This document shows, one piece after another, positions 1 through 6,054 of a stretch of 6,070 bases of DNA (its first letter is position 1; every line of letters begins with the position of its first letter). The translations under genes and the position numbers were made by a program. The stretch comes from Clostridia bacterium. Its GTDB lineage: Bacteria > Bacillota > Clostridia > Christensenellales > DTU072. The notes under the pieces are model-generated. The model worked only from the letters and a program-made list of their open reading frames with translations, did no database searches and was not told where the DNA came from. The DNA lies in assembly GCA_028703745.1 (NCBI GenBank), contig JAQVME010000093.1, positions 1-6,070 on the forward strand, written 5' to 3'.

Positions 1-17
1 AGGCTGTTGATATCCAT
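1..17 (-). CDS. Start of a divergent gene, N-terminus only (partial)
   Basis: On the minus strand an ATG at 17-15 opens a frame reading Met-Asp-Ile-Asn-Ser before it leaves the window. An AGGAG Shine-Dalgarno sequence (28-24) sits six bases upstream. An in-frame TAG (29-27) lies just before it, so translation cannot start further upstream in this frame. A sigma70-like promoter candidate lies at 78-50 on the same strand, which would give a leader of roughly 25 bases. Together these support a real divergent gene whose body lies outside the window. Five residues do not identify a product, and I cannot confirm that the frame stays open. The gene would share its upstream region with the large lipoprotein gene and could be co-regulated with it, but that is inference. 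Confidence 0.5.
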
Positions 18-23
18 TTTCCG

Positions 24-28
24 CTCCT
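24..28 (-). promoter_or_regulatory. Ribosome-binding site of the divergent gene
   Basis: The minus strand reads AGGAG with a six-base spacer (CGGAAA) before the ATG at 17-15. Match and spacing are both near ideal. This site is the main reason for calling the divergent start. Confidence 0.5.
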
Positions 29-49
29 AGACATTATCTTTTATTAATT

Positions 50-78
50 AGTATACAATTCTTTCAAAGCAATTGCAA
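50..78 (-). promoter_or_regulatory. Candidate sigma70-type promoter for the divergent gene
   Basis: The minus strand has TTGCAA (78-73) as a -35 box and TATACT (55-50) as a -10 box, separated by exactly 17 bases. They match the consensus at 4 of 6 and 5 of 6 positions. Transcription would start near 43. The -35 box overlaps the 8-bp palindrome GCAATTGC (69-76). AT-rich DNA produces such matches by chance, so the support is the spacing and the position ahead of the divergent start. Confidence 0.35.
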
Positions 79-126
79 ACGAAAGTCTGCAAATTGTGTC
101 AAATTTTGCCACATATAAATAATTAT

Positions 127-138
127 AATTATATAATT
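127..138. repeat. 12-bp perfect AT palindrome in the divergent intergenic region
   Basis: AATTATATAATT is its own reverse complement. It lies between the two outward-facing promoter candidates, about 25 bp upstream of the plus-strand -35 box. It could be an operator or an AT-rich UP-like element. Its all-A/T composition in AT-rich DNA makes chance a serious alternative. Confidence 0.25.
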
Positions 139-163
139 TATAAGTAAAATCATTAAATTGCTC

Positions 164-192
164 TTGATTTTTGTTTTAGCTTGTGCTATATT
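164..192 (+). promoter_or_regulatory. Candidate extended -10 promoter for the lipoprotein gene
   Basis: TTGATT (164-169) and TATATT (187-192) are separated by exactly 17 bases, and TGC directly before the -10 box makes an extended -10 element. Transcription would start near 199, leaving a leader of about 65 bases. A perfect TATAAT also occurs at 202-207, but its only -35-like partner (TTGTGC, 181-186) is 15 bases away, so I rank it second. Confidence 0.45.
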
Positions 193-253
193 TGATATAT
201 CTATAATTGTGCAGTATATGTACGAATCTAAAGCTAAATCTATTGACGCTATT

Positions 254-259
254 GGAGGT
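254..259 (+). promoter_or_regulatory. Ribosome-binding site of the lipoprotein gene
   Basis: GGAGGT ends five bases before the ATG at 265. This strong Firmicute-style Shine-Dalgarno sequence fixes the start codon, and the residues that follow form a normal signal peptide. Confidence 0.9.
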
Positions 260-264
260 CCACA

Positions 265-363
265 ATGAAAAATCACTTCGCGCAGGGAAAGGCATCAAAG
301 CTCAGAATTCTCTTAATTCTATTACTTCTTGTTTCCCTGTCTTTGCTTACTCTTTCGGCTTGC
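265..363 (+). other. Lipoprotein signal peptide and lipobox (residues 1-33)
   Basis: A basic n-region (K2, K9, K12, R14) leads into a hydrophobic core (I15-L30) and the lipobox L30-S31-A32-C33. Signal peptidase II would cut before Cys33, whose codon is at 361-363, and the cysteine would carry the lipid anchor. The mature N-terminus is Cys-Asn-Lys, with no aspartate at +2. This places the whole repeat region outside the cytoplasmic membrane. Confidence 0.92.
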
Positions 364-3300
364 AACAAAGTAGATGTCGCAAGCATCAGCGTAGTCGAAG
401 ATACTGTTCCGCAAAATGTCAAAGTCAGCGATTTTGATATTACCAAGGTCGCTATTACCGTAACCGACTCGCAAGGCAACGAAAGCCAAATCTACGCTTC
501 ATCCGTCATGCTTACGACGGACTCGAGAGAAAAGCTCAAGGAAGGCGGCGAAGGTATCACCATCAACCTTATGTATAAGCAGAAGATGACGAGCTTCACC
601 GTCACCATATTTGATGACAACGCCGAGCTAGTTACCGTAACCTTCAAAGATACCAGCGGCAACTTAATAAAAGAGATTGTCACCATAAAAGGCGGACGCG
701 TCACACCTCCGACGCATCCCGTTCTTAACGGCAAGGTAGCGGACGGCTGGGTTGACTCCAACAACGCGGCGGTTACACTATCTGCAATACAAGACTCAAT
801 AGAAGTAACAGCAAGATACGTACAGAATATTCCCATACATACAGTAACCTTCAAGGATTTCAACAATCAAACCATTGACACCATTGAAGTAGCGCACGGC
901 AACCGTATTCCCGGCGCCGTCAGTTATACACCTCCCTCCGGCTCCGGCATCGAGACTATGCAATGGATGGTCGGAAACACCCCTCTGAATACAGAAACCT
1001 TCATAGTAAACAACGACGTAATAGTATCGATGAGAGTCGAGTATGTAACACACAACGTTGTTTTCCAATACAAAAACAAAAACAACGAAATGATTGAACT
1101 GACTAGCGAACCCGTCGACCACAATGGCGACGCCGTAAAAGCCAATGCCGCCAAGGCTAAGCTTGCGCTGGACGGCTACAATTTCATAAGATGGAAGAAC
1201 TCCTACTCGAACGTTACTATGGATTTAACGGTTGAGGCAGAAGTAGCCATCTTCTCTTACACCGTAACCTTCAAAGATTATAACGGCGCAATTCTGGACT
1301 CCGGCAGCGTAAACCACGGTGACAGCGCCGCTCCACCTGCAAGCATTCCCACAAAGACCGGTCACGACTTTTTGGGAGAATGGAGCGGAGGTTCGCTCAC
1401 AAATATTACAAGTGACATGGTCTTTGTTGCACAATACACCCCGAAATCTATTACGTTGACGTTCTTTGACGGCGCTTCCTCGGAAATTGTCGAAAAAAGC
1501 TACGGCGACGTCATCACCTCCGATAATCTTGCCGAACTAAAGCAGAAGCCGGGCAACATATTGCTTGGAATATATAGTGATGCCGCGCTAAGCGATGTTC
1601 TCGAGTTGCCTTATGAGGTTACCGCGCCTGACACCATCTATTCAAAATGGGTTGACACCATAAACGGCAACAGCGAACTGACCTATTCCGATCCCGATAT
1701 CAATAACAAGCGAACAGTCACCGGCTATACCGGTTCCGACGCTATTATATACATACCCGACAAATTCGGCGGAGCCGACGTGACGGGCATAGACGGCGGA
1801 ATCTTTTCCGGCAAGAACGTAGAAAAAGTATTCTTCGGAGCAAACATCAAAACCATTGGCGCCAACGCTTTTGAAGGAACCAAGCTGTCGGGAGCGCTAC
1901 AGCTTCCCTCTGCTCTCGAAACTATCGGCGCCGGCGCTTTTGCCGACTGCCTATTCCTTACATCCGTATCAATACCAGCTTCCGTCACAGGAATCGGTTC
2001 AAGCGCATTCTTTATGAATGAGAAGCTTGCCGCTGTGACCTTTGCGGCAGGCAACGCTCTTGACACGATAGGCGCGGACGTATTCCTAGGTTGCGCGGCG
2101 CTCTCTTCCATAACGTTACCCGCTTCGGTTACAACAATAGCATCGGGCGCCTTTACAGGAGCAGGGCTGACGTCTATTGATTTAGCAGACCGGGTCAGCA
2201 CCATCGGAGAGCACGCCTTTGCCGGCTGCGAAAACCTCACTGCCGTCACAGGCACGGCTGCCCTTACGGACATACAAAGGTTGGCTTTTGCAAGCACTGC
2301 GCTTGTAGAAATAAATCTCCCCGCCGTTGTCACAATCGGCGAGAGAGCCTTCGAAAACAATGATGCGCTAACAACGGTAGCTCTAGGCTCGACGCTGTCG
2401 GCGCTTGAACCTCTGGTCTTCGCGAATTGTTCCGCGTTAACAAGTGTCAATTTCTCAACAGCCATAGCGGATGAGACAGTACAGGGTATTACCGAAATAA
2501 ATAATTATGCCTTCCTTGATTGTGACAACCTAAGAAATATCGTATTTCCCGAGACGTTGTCAACCATAAGCGCGCTAGCTTTTGAAAACGCGCATAAACT
2601 CCAGAGTATTGAAGTATCGTCAGAGAATACGACGCTAACTTCGGTTGACGGCGTCCTTTTCAGTAAGGATATGACAGCTCTTATAGTATATCCCGCCGGT
2701 AAAGTGTCGGAAGAATACACCATAGCAGAAGACGTCACCACCATAAAAACCTCGGCATTCAGCGGCGCAATAATCGCCAACCTCACGGTTGCCTCGACTG
2801 TTGCCACCCTTGAAGACGACGCGTTCAATTCTATGTCTGTTTCAGTCATAGATTTTCTTGGCGCCGCGCCAAATGTAGACAAGAACCCGCTGAACGCTTC
2901 GCTGTGGCGGTTGTACGTCGCTACGGAACACCTGGACAGTTTCATTGCGCTGTCGCAATTTGCGGCGGCTCAAGTCAAGCCCGCGGAGTATGTTACCTCC
3001 AGCCTTTATGACGAGGTCAGCGGTCTTTCATATGTAATAAATAATGGCAAGATACTTATCGTTGCCGCCGACCGTCAAAAAACCTCGATTACCGTACCGG
3101 CATCTATTGGCGGTTTGACGGTAACTGCTATCAAGGAATACGCCTTTGCGAATTGCAACAATCTTGAATCAGTACAAATAGACGCCAACTTGCTGTTGCT
3201 GGGCGAAAGCGCCTTTGCAAACTGTACGGCGCTTAATGATATTTCCTTTGCGTCCATTCAAAGAGCCGAGGCGGGCAATGGCGCAGGCAGCGTAATAAAT

Positions 3301-6054
3301 ATCAACGCTTTTTACGACACTCCTTGGTATACATCTAGAAATCTAATAACAATATCAGACACGGCTTTTGCCTACAAAGACACTTTCGATAGCGAAGGCG
3401 CGCCCGTGCCTGTTACTTCCTTGGAGATACCCGAGGGTGTGGCGGTACTTGAGACCGGGCTGTTTGACAACGCCGCGGCGGCGTCGCTAACTAGCATAAC
3501 CCTACCGCAATCGCTGGAGATTATACGCGAAGGCGCCTTCAGAAACACCAACATCACCGGTATATCTATACCCAACTCTGTTCATACCATAGGCGCGTCG
3601 GCTTTTGAAAATTCCAAACTCGTTTCAATCTCGATGAATTCTTCGGCAGTAACCGACCTTAGCGCCGCAGTCTTTAAGGACTGCGCCGAATTGCAGCAAA
3701 TAACTTTGCCTTCTTCGGTGAAGACTATAGGCGCGGAGACCTTTATGGGTTGCGTATCGCTGACAAAAGCTGTACTATCAAGCTCGCTTGTCAGCATCGG
3801 AGCTTCGGCTTTCCAAGGATGCTCGGCGCTTCCCGTGCTTGATTTGCCCGCACGTGTAGGAGTAGGGCTGACCGCCGGCGCTCTCGCGCTGGGGAATGAA
3901 GCTTTCGCCGATTGCGACTCGCTGGTTTATCTCAGAGTATGGAACGCAACACCCGCCACAATAGGCACAGACGTTTTTGAACCGTACGTATATATTTATG
4001 TTGAAAGCAGCGACGGCAGCATTGCCGATGCCTACAGGACACAGTGGAGCCAGTATGCCGCGCAAATCAGAGACCAGAAGGATTCTCCCGTGATCAGTTT
4101 CACCGCCAACGAAGACGGAGAAGGCGAGGTCATTGAAGCCATGAAGAACTTGACTGTAGCCTCCCGCAAAGCCGCTGTTCTCTATGGCGACGATATGTCG
4201 GCGGCATTCAAAGACGCTTATCCCGGTTATATCTTCGTATGCTGGATGTACGAGGCGACGCCTTCAGCATGGCTACCCGTAGAATATCCCTTCAGAACAA
4301 GCGACAGCACTATACTTCGCGCAAGATGGGTTAAGACACAGGAAGGCTCGCTGACTATTGACGATCTCACCTACAATTCATCCCTCAACGGTTATGTTTT
4401 GAATACCTACAGCGGAACTGAGACCAGACTTGTCATTCCTTCGGTATTCGGAGAATATCCGCTTGTTTATATTGGCGAAAACGCATTCCTTGGCAGAGAC
4501 GGCATAACCGAAATCAGGTTTGCCGCCGACAGCAACGGTCAATACAACCTGAAGTATATCGGCGCCGGCGCTTTTTCAGAAATGGACGGGTTGACAAGCC
4601 TAGTGCTTCCCTCGTCGGTTATTGATATTGCAGAGAACGCTTTCGCGGGCTGTACAAATCTCGAAAGCATACTAATTCCGCAAGACGTTCGCAGCATAGG
4701 GGCTTACGCCTTTGAAGGTTGCGCCGAACTAAATATAGAATTTGCGCAAAACAGCCAGCTCAGATTTGCCGAAATAAATTCCTTTGAGGACACCGCGTGG
4801 TACGCCGACAGCAAAGCAGACGACCAAGCGAACTTTGTTATCGCCGGCAGATTAATACTGGAATATTTGAAGCAAGAGAACCAAAACCTTGTAACGTTGC
4901 CGGGCAATACCATAGCGCTGAGAGCTCAGCTTTTTGCCAATGATTCCGACCTTGTTACTGTTGAATTCCATCAGTATATTGAATTCATAGGCGAGAGGGC
5001 TTTCTACAACTGCGCTTCGCTAATTAACGTTGACTTCGGCTCCTCCGATATCAGCAAAATAAATGAGGTGGGCGCCGAAGCTTTCGCAGGAACGGCATGG
5101 CTCAACCAGCAGGATGAATTTGTGCTGGTAGGCACGGTGCTTGTTGAATACAAAGGCACAAAGAACCCCGGCGCAGAGAAATTTATTGTTCAACTGCCCA
5201 AATATATTACGATAATAGACAAGAACGCTTTCAATAGCAGCGCTCTTGACCAAATCATCTTTACCGCAGATAGTAAACTAGAAAGAATAGAGGAAGGCGC
5301 GTTCGCATATTGCAGCAATCTCGAAAAAATACGTATACCCGCCGGAGTCACCTTTATAGGCAAAAACGCGTTCAGAGAGAACACCACGTTGCAGTCGGTT
5401 GTCTTCCTAGGCAATGCCGTCAAAGTGATCGGTGATACGGCTTTTTACGGCTGTACAGGCCTCGGCACGGATATTGAAGTGCCGCAACTTACGCTGCCTT
5501 CGGCGCTAAATGCGCTGGGCACAGGCGCCTTTGAAGGTTGTAGCGCTTTGACAAATGTCAATCTGCAAAATACCTCTCTTACCATAATTAAATCCAGAAC
5601 CTTCTTCGGCGACAACAACCTGTCCACCGTGATCATACCCGACACGTTGGTTACGCTGGAAGCCGACGCCTTTGCAGGCTGCACGGTACTTGAGAATATC
5701 ACGACGGGCGGCAACAGCGCTCTGAAAGTAATCGCTGCAGGCGCGCTTGAAACTACGCGGTGGTACAACAGAGAAATACCTGAAGACGAAGAAGACATAT
5801 TAATATATATAGGTAATGTATTGCTGAAATACAGGCAGAAAGAAGGCAGCTCCGAAAAGCTCGGCGTTGTAGTGCCGGCGCAGGTAAAATACATCGCCGC
5901 CTACGCCTTCATAAACTCAAACATCTCTTCTATATCCCTTCCGTCAGGACTGCTCGAAATAGGCGATTATGCCTTCGCGGGTTGCTCGTTCCTGAATACG
6001 GTTACCCTGCCGTCGAGCGTAACCTCAATCGGTATATATTCCTTCTCAAACTGA
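265..6054 (+). CDS. Giant BspA-like leucine-rich-repeat surface lipoprotein, 3'-truncated
   Basis: The gene encodes a secreted lipid-anchored protein of at least 1929 residues. A signal peptide with lipobox LSAC (Cys33) is followed by an Ig-like segment (about 37-116), five Listeria-Bacteroides-type repeats (about 122-464), and three blocks of BspA-type LRRs (about 489-864, 940-1238 and 1389-1929). The LRR pattern is x-x-I-G-x-x-A-F-x-x-C-x-x-L followed by a short beta strand and I-P-x-x-V, counted here about 44 times. BspA-family proteins are known as surface adhesins that bind host proteins or other bacteria; adhesion is inferred here, and no catalytic motif is visible. The start is fixed by GGAGGT at 254-259. 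The final TGA is not trustworthy: its A is the first base of a sequencing adapter, so the real gene continues past 6053. No terminator is seen. The exact ligand is unknown. Confidence 0.93.
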   Translation: MKNHFAQGKASKLRILLILLLLVSLSLLTLSACNKVDVASISVVEDTVPQNVKVSDFDITKVAITVTDSQGNESQIYASSVMLTTDSREKLKEGGEGITINLMYKQKMTSFTVTIFDDNAELVTVTFKDTSGNLIKEIVTIKGGRVTPPTHPVLNGKVADGWVDSNNAAVTLSAIQDSIEVTARYVQNIPIHTVTFKDFNNQTIDTIEVAHGNRIPGAVSYTPPSGSGIETMQWMVGNTPLNTETFIVNNDVIVSMRVEYVTHNVVFQYKNKNNEMIELTSEPVDHNGDAVKANAAKAKLALDGYNFIRWKNSYSNVTMDLTVEAEVAIFSYTVTFKDYNGAILDSGSVNHGDSAAPPASIPTKTGHDFLGEWSGGSLTNITSDMVFVAQYTPKSITLTFFDGASSEIVEKSYGDVITSDNLAELKQKPGNILLGIYSDAALSDVLELPYEVTAPDTIYSKWVDTINGNSELTYSDPDINNKRTVTGYTGSDAIIYIPDKFGGADVTGIDGGIFSGKNVEKVFFGANIKTIGANAFEGTKLSGALQLPSALETIGAGAFADCLFLTSVSIPASVTGIGSSAFFMNEKLAAVTFAAGNALDTIGADVFLGCAALSSITLPASVTTIASGAFTGAGLTSIDLADRVSTIGEHAFAGCENLTAVTGTAALTDIQRLAFASTALVEINLPAVVTIGERAFENNDALTTVALGSTLSALEPLVFANCSALTSVNFSTAIADETVQGITEINNYAFLDCDNLRNIVFPETLSTISALAFENAHKLQSIEVSSENTTLTSVDGVLFSKDMTALIVYPAGKVSEEYTIAEDVTTIKTSAFSGAIIANLTVASTVATLEDDAFNSMSVSVIDFLGAAPNVDKNPLNASLWRLYVATEHLDSFIALSQFAAAQVKPAEYVTSSLYDEVSGLSYVINNGKILIVAADRQKTSITVPASIGGLTVTAIKEYAFANCNNLESVQIDANLLLLGESAFANCTALNDISFASIQRAEAGNGAGSVININAFYDTPWYTSRNLITISDTAFAYKDTFDSEGAPVPVTSLEIPEGVAVLETGLFDNAAAASLTSITLPQSLEIIREGAFRNTNITGISIPNSVHTIGASAFENSKLVSISMNSSAVTDLSAAVFKDCAELQQITLPSSVKTIGAETFMGCVSLTKAVLSSSLVSIGASAFQGCSALPVLDLPARVGVGLTAGALALGNEAFADCDSLVYLRVWNATPATIGTDVFEPYVYIYVESSDGSIADAYRTQWSQYAAQIRDQKDSPVISFTANEDGEGEVIEAMKNLTVASRKAAVLYGDDMSAAFKDAYPGYIFVCWMYEATPSAWLPVEYPFRTSDSTILRARWVKTQEGSLTIDDLTYNSSLNGYVLNTYSGTETRLVIPSVFGEYPLVYIGENAFLGRDGITEIRFAADSNGQYNLKYIGAGAFSEMDGLTSLVLPSSVIDIAENAFAGCTNLESILIPQDVRSIGAYAFEGCAELNIEFAQNSQLRFAEINSFEDTAWYADSKADDQANFVIAGRLILEYLKQENQNLVTLPGNTIALRAQLFANDSDLVTVEFHQYIEFIGERAFYNCASLINVDFGSSDISKINEVGAEAFAGTAWLNQQDEFVLVGTVLVEYKGTKNPGAEKFIVQLPKYITIIDKNAFNSSALDQIIFTADSKLERIEEGAFAYCSNLEKIRIPAGVTFIGKNAFRENTTLQSVVFLGNAVKVIGDTAFYGCTGLGTDIEVPQLTLPSALNALGTGAFEGCSALTNVNLQNTSLTIIKSRTFFGDNNLSTVIIPDTLVTLEADAFAGCTVLENITTGGNSALKVIAAGALETTRWYNREIPEDEEDILIYIGNVLLKYRQKEGSSEKLGVVVPAQVKYIAAYAFINSNISSISLPSGLLEIGDYAFAGCSFLNTVTLPSSVTSIGIYSFSN
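373..612 (+). other. Ig-like (Big_3-like) domain, residues about 37-116
   Basis: The segment has a strand pattern typical of bacterial Ig-like spacer domains. It contains VPQNVKVSDFDITKVAITVT, then a stretch similar to a 'D-G-x-x-x-x-V' strand, then G-I-T-I-N-L-M-Y with a closing T-S-F-T-V-T-I strand. Such domains often follow the lipobox in clostridial surface lipoproteins and hold the binding region away from the membrane. The family assignment is by eye; the boundaries are approximate. Confidence 0.5.
628..1656 (+). repeat. Five tandem Listeria-Bacteroides (InlB B / Flg_new-like) repeats, residues about 122-464
   Basis: The repeats start near residues 123, 192, 262, 331 and 395, about 65-70 residues each. 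Each opens with a strand like TVTFKD, has a central V-x-H-G-D type turn and a Gly-[HY]-x-F-x-x-W core where preserved, and closes with a strand such as V-x-A-x-Y or I-Y-S-K-W. Repeat 4 (GHDFLGEW, FVAQY) is closest to the consensus. Repeats 1, 2 and 5 are divergent: repeat 1 has ADGWVD, repeat 2 MQWMV, and repeat 5 lacks the central Trp. These beta-grasp-like domains are common in surface proteins next to LRRs, as in internalin B. They probably act as stalk or secondary binding modules. Confidence 0.75.
1729..2856 (+). repeat. LRR block A: about 14 BspA-type (LRR_5) repeats, residues about 489-864
   Basis: Repeats with an anchor such as KTIGANAF, ETIGAGAFADC or STIGEHAFAGC recur about every 22-25 residues, each followed by a beta strand and an IPASV-like turn. 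A variant unit at residues 793-812 reads SVDGVLFSKDMTALIVYPAG, the familiar 'DGVL-x-x-K-D-x-T-x-L-x-x-Y-P' form of BspA-type LRRs. A header at residues about 472-505 (LTY, then YIPDKFGGADVTGI) opens the block. The block should fold as a curved beta solenoid. Confidence 0.88.
2857..3081 (+). other. Cap of LRR block A and header of block B, residues about 865-939
   Basis: After the last block A repeat the sequence changes to LWRLYVATEHLDSFIALSQF, the usual C-terminal end of a BspA-type LRR run (a Y-V strand followed by a helix ending in an aromatic residue). A new header follows with GLSYVINNGK (920-929) and then the I-T-V-P-A-S-I-G-G-L-T-V-T-A-I lead-in to block B. No separate domain is recognisable. 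Confidence 0.55.
3082..3978 (+). repeat. LRR block B: about 11 BspA-type repeats, residues about 940-1238
   Basis: Anchors include AIKEYAFANC, LLGESAFANC, TIGASAFENS, TIGAETFMGC and SIGASAFQGC. One unit (residues 1016-1060) carries a DTPWY insertion that loops into a hairpin before the next repeat. Several units lack the consensus Cys or Gly (for example LETGLFDNAAAASL), as is usual in this family. The block closes at ATIGTDVFEPY, which runs directly into a cap. Confidence 0.87.
3310..3444 (+). other. WY-type hairpin insertion 1 in block B, residues 1016-1060
   Basis: The unit reads FYDTPWY, then NLITISDTAFAYK, then a short variable loop and SLEIPEGV, which resumes the LRR. This matches the known BspA-type variant in which a repeat ends in T-x-W-[YL] and is followed by two strands (x-x-I-x-x-G-x-x-L-x-x-Y). 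Three similar insertions occur in block C. Confidence 0.65.
3979..4428 (+). other. Cap of block B, lone B-repeat-like domain, and header of block C, residues about 1239-1388
   Basis: Residues 1241-1268 (YVYIYVESSDGSIADAYRTQ, then WSQYAAQI) form a cap similar to that of block A. Residues about 1275-1357 resemble a divergent Listeria-Bacteroides repeat: a V-I-S-F strand, a LYGDDM turn, GYIFVCW in place of the usual G-Y-x-F-x-x-W, and a closing ILRARWVK strand. A header with DDLTYNSSLNGYV (1366-1378) then opens block C. The domain assignment rests mainly on the GYIFVCW core and the RARW strand. Confidence 0.6.
4783..4908 (+). other. WY-type hairpin insertion 2, residues 1507-1548
   Basis: FEDTAWY is followed by the two-strand element NFVIAGRLILEYLKQ and then VTLPGN, which returns to the LRR register. 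It aligns by eye with insertions 1, 3 and 4. Confidence 0.65.
5083..5199 (+). other. WY-type hairpin insertion 3, residues 1607-1645
   Basis: FAGTAWL is followed by EFVLVGTVLVEYKG and then FIVQLP. This is the copy closest to the familiar form 'T-x-W-L ... x-V-x-V-G-x-V-L-x-x-Y-K-G'. Confidence 0.68.
5746..5877 (+). other. WY-type hairpin insertion 4, residues 1828-1871
   Basis: LETTRWY is followed by an acidic run (PEDEED), then ILIYIGNVLLKYRQK and VVVP. The LRR anchor just before it has Leu (AAGAL) where Phe is usual. Confidence 0.65.

Larger units (their letters stand above)
4429..6053 (+). repeat. LRR block C: at least 19 BspA-type repeats, residues about 1389-1929, cut by the window edge
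   Basis: Anchors include YIGENAF, DIAENAFAGC, SIGAYAFEGC, FIGERAFYNC, VIGDTAFYGC, ALGTGAFEGC and EIGDYAFAGC. Three units carry WY-type insertions. The block has no cap before the edge: the last unit, SIGIYSFSN, stops one residue short of the expected Cys. Block C is already longer than A or B and probably continues into further repeats and then a cap. Confidence 0.88.

Noticed and set aside
97..102. Perfect minus-strand TTGACA -35 box
   Set aside because: No -10-like hexamer lies 16-18 bases downstream (the sequence there is TTTGCA or similar), so it does not form a promoter.
89..109. Possible hairpin (GCAAA ... TTTGC) considered as a terminator
   Set aside because: The arms are only five bases, AT-rich and without a following T tract. 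No gene ends here in either direction.
64..276. Minus-strand open frame of 70 codons across the intergenic region
   Set aside because: It is AT-rich, Ile/Leu-heavy noise that overlaps the start of the real gene and both promoter candidates, with no recognisable domain.
207..437. Plus-strand open frame overlapping the start of the lipoprotein gene
   Set aside because: It would start at TTG, runs out of frame through the signal-peptide codons and has no recognisable domain. It was also considered as a leader peptide, but nothing supports that.
1725..2465. Long open frame of 246 codons on the minus strand inside LRR block A
   Set aside because: It lies wholly antisense to a clear repeat protein. 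Its product is a low-complexity Ala/Ser/Val-rich reading of the LRR codons with no recognisable domain. Repetitive GC-rich codons keep antisense frames open.
5445..5894. Minus-strand open frame of 149 codons in LRR block C, with others of 60-146 codons across the gene
   Set aside because: All are antisense to the lipoprotein gene, and none encodes a recognisable family.
6052..6054. TGA taken as the true end of the gene, or as a recoded stop
   Set aside because: The A belongs to the adapter sequence that runs to the end of the window, so neither natural termination nor stop-codon reassignment needs to be invoked.
265..6054. A new defence, toxin or enzymatic system hidden in the giant protein
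   Set aside because: Every segment is explained by a signal peptide, Ig-like or B-type repeats, LRRs and caps. No catalytic or toxin motif and no nearby operon partner is visible.
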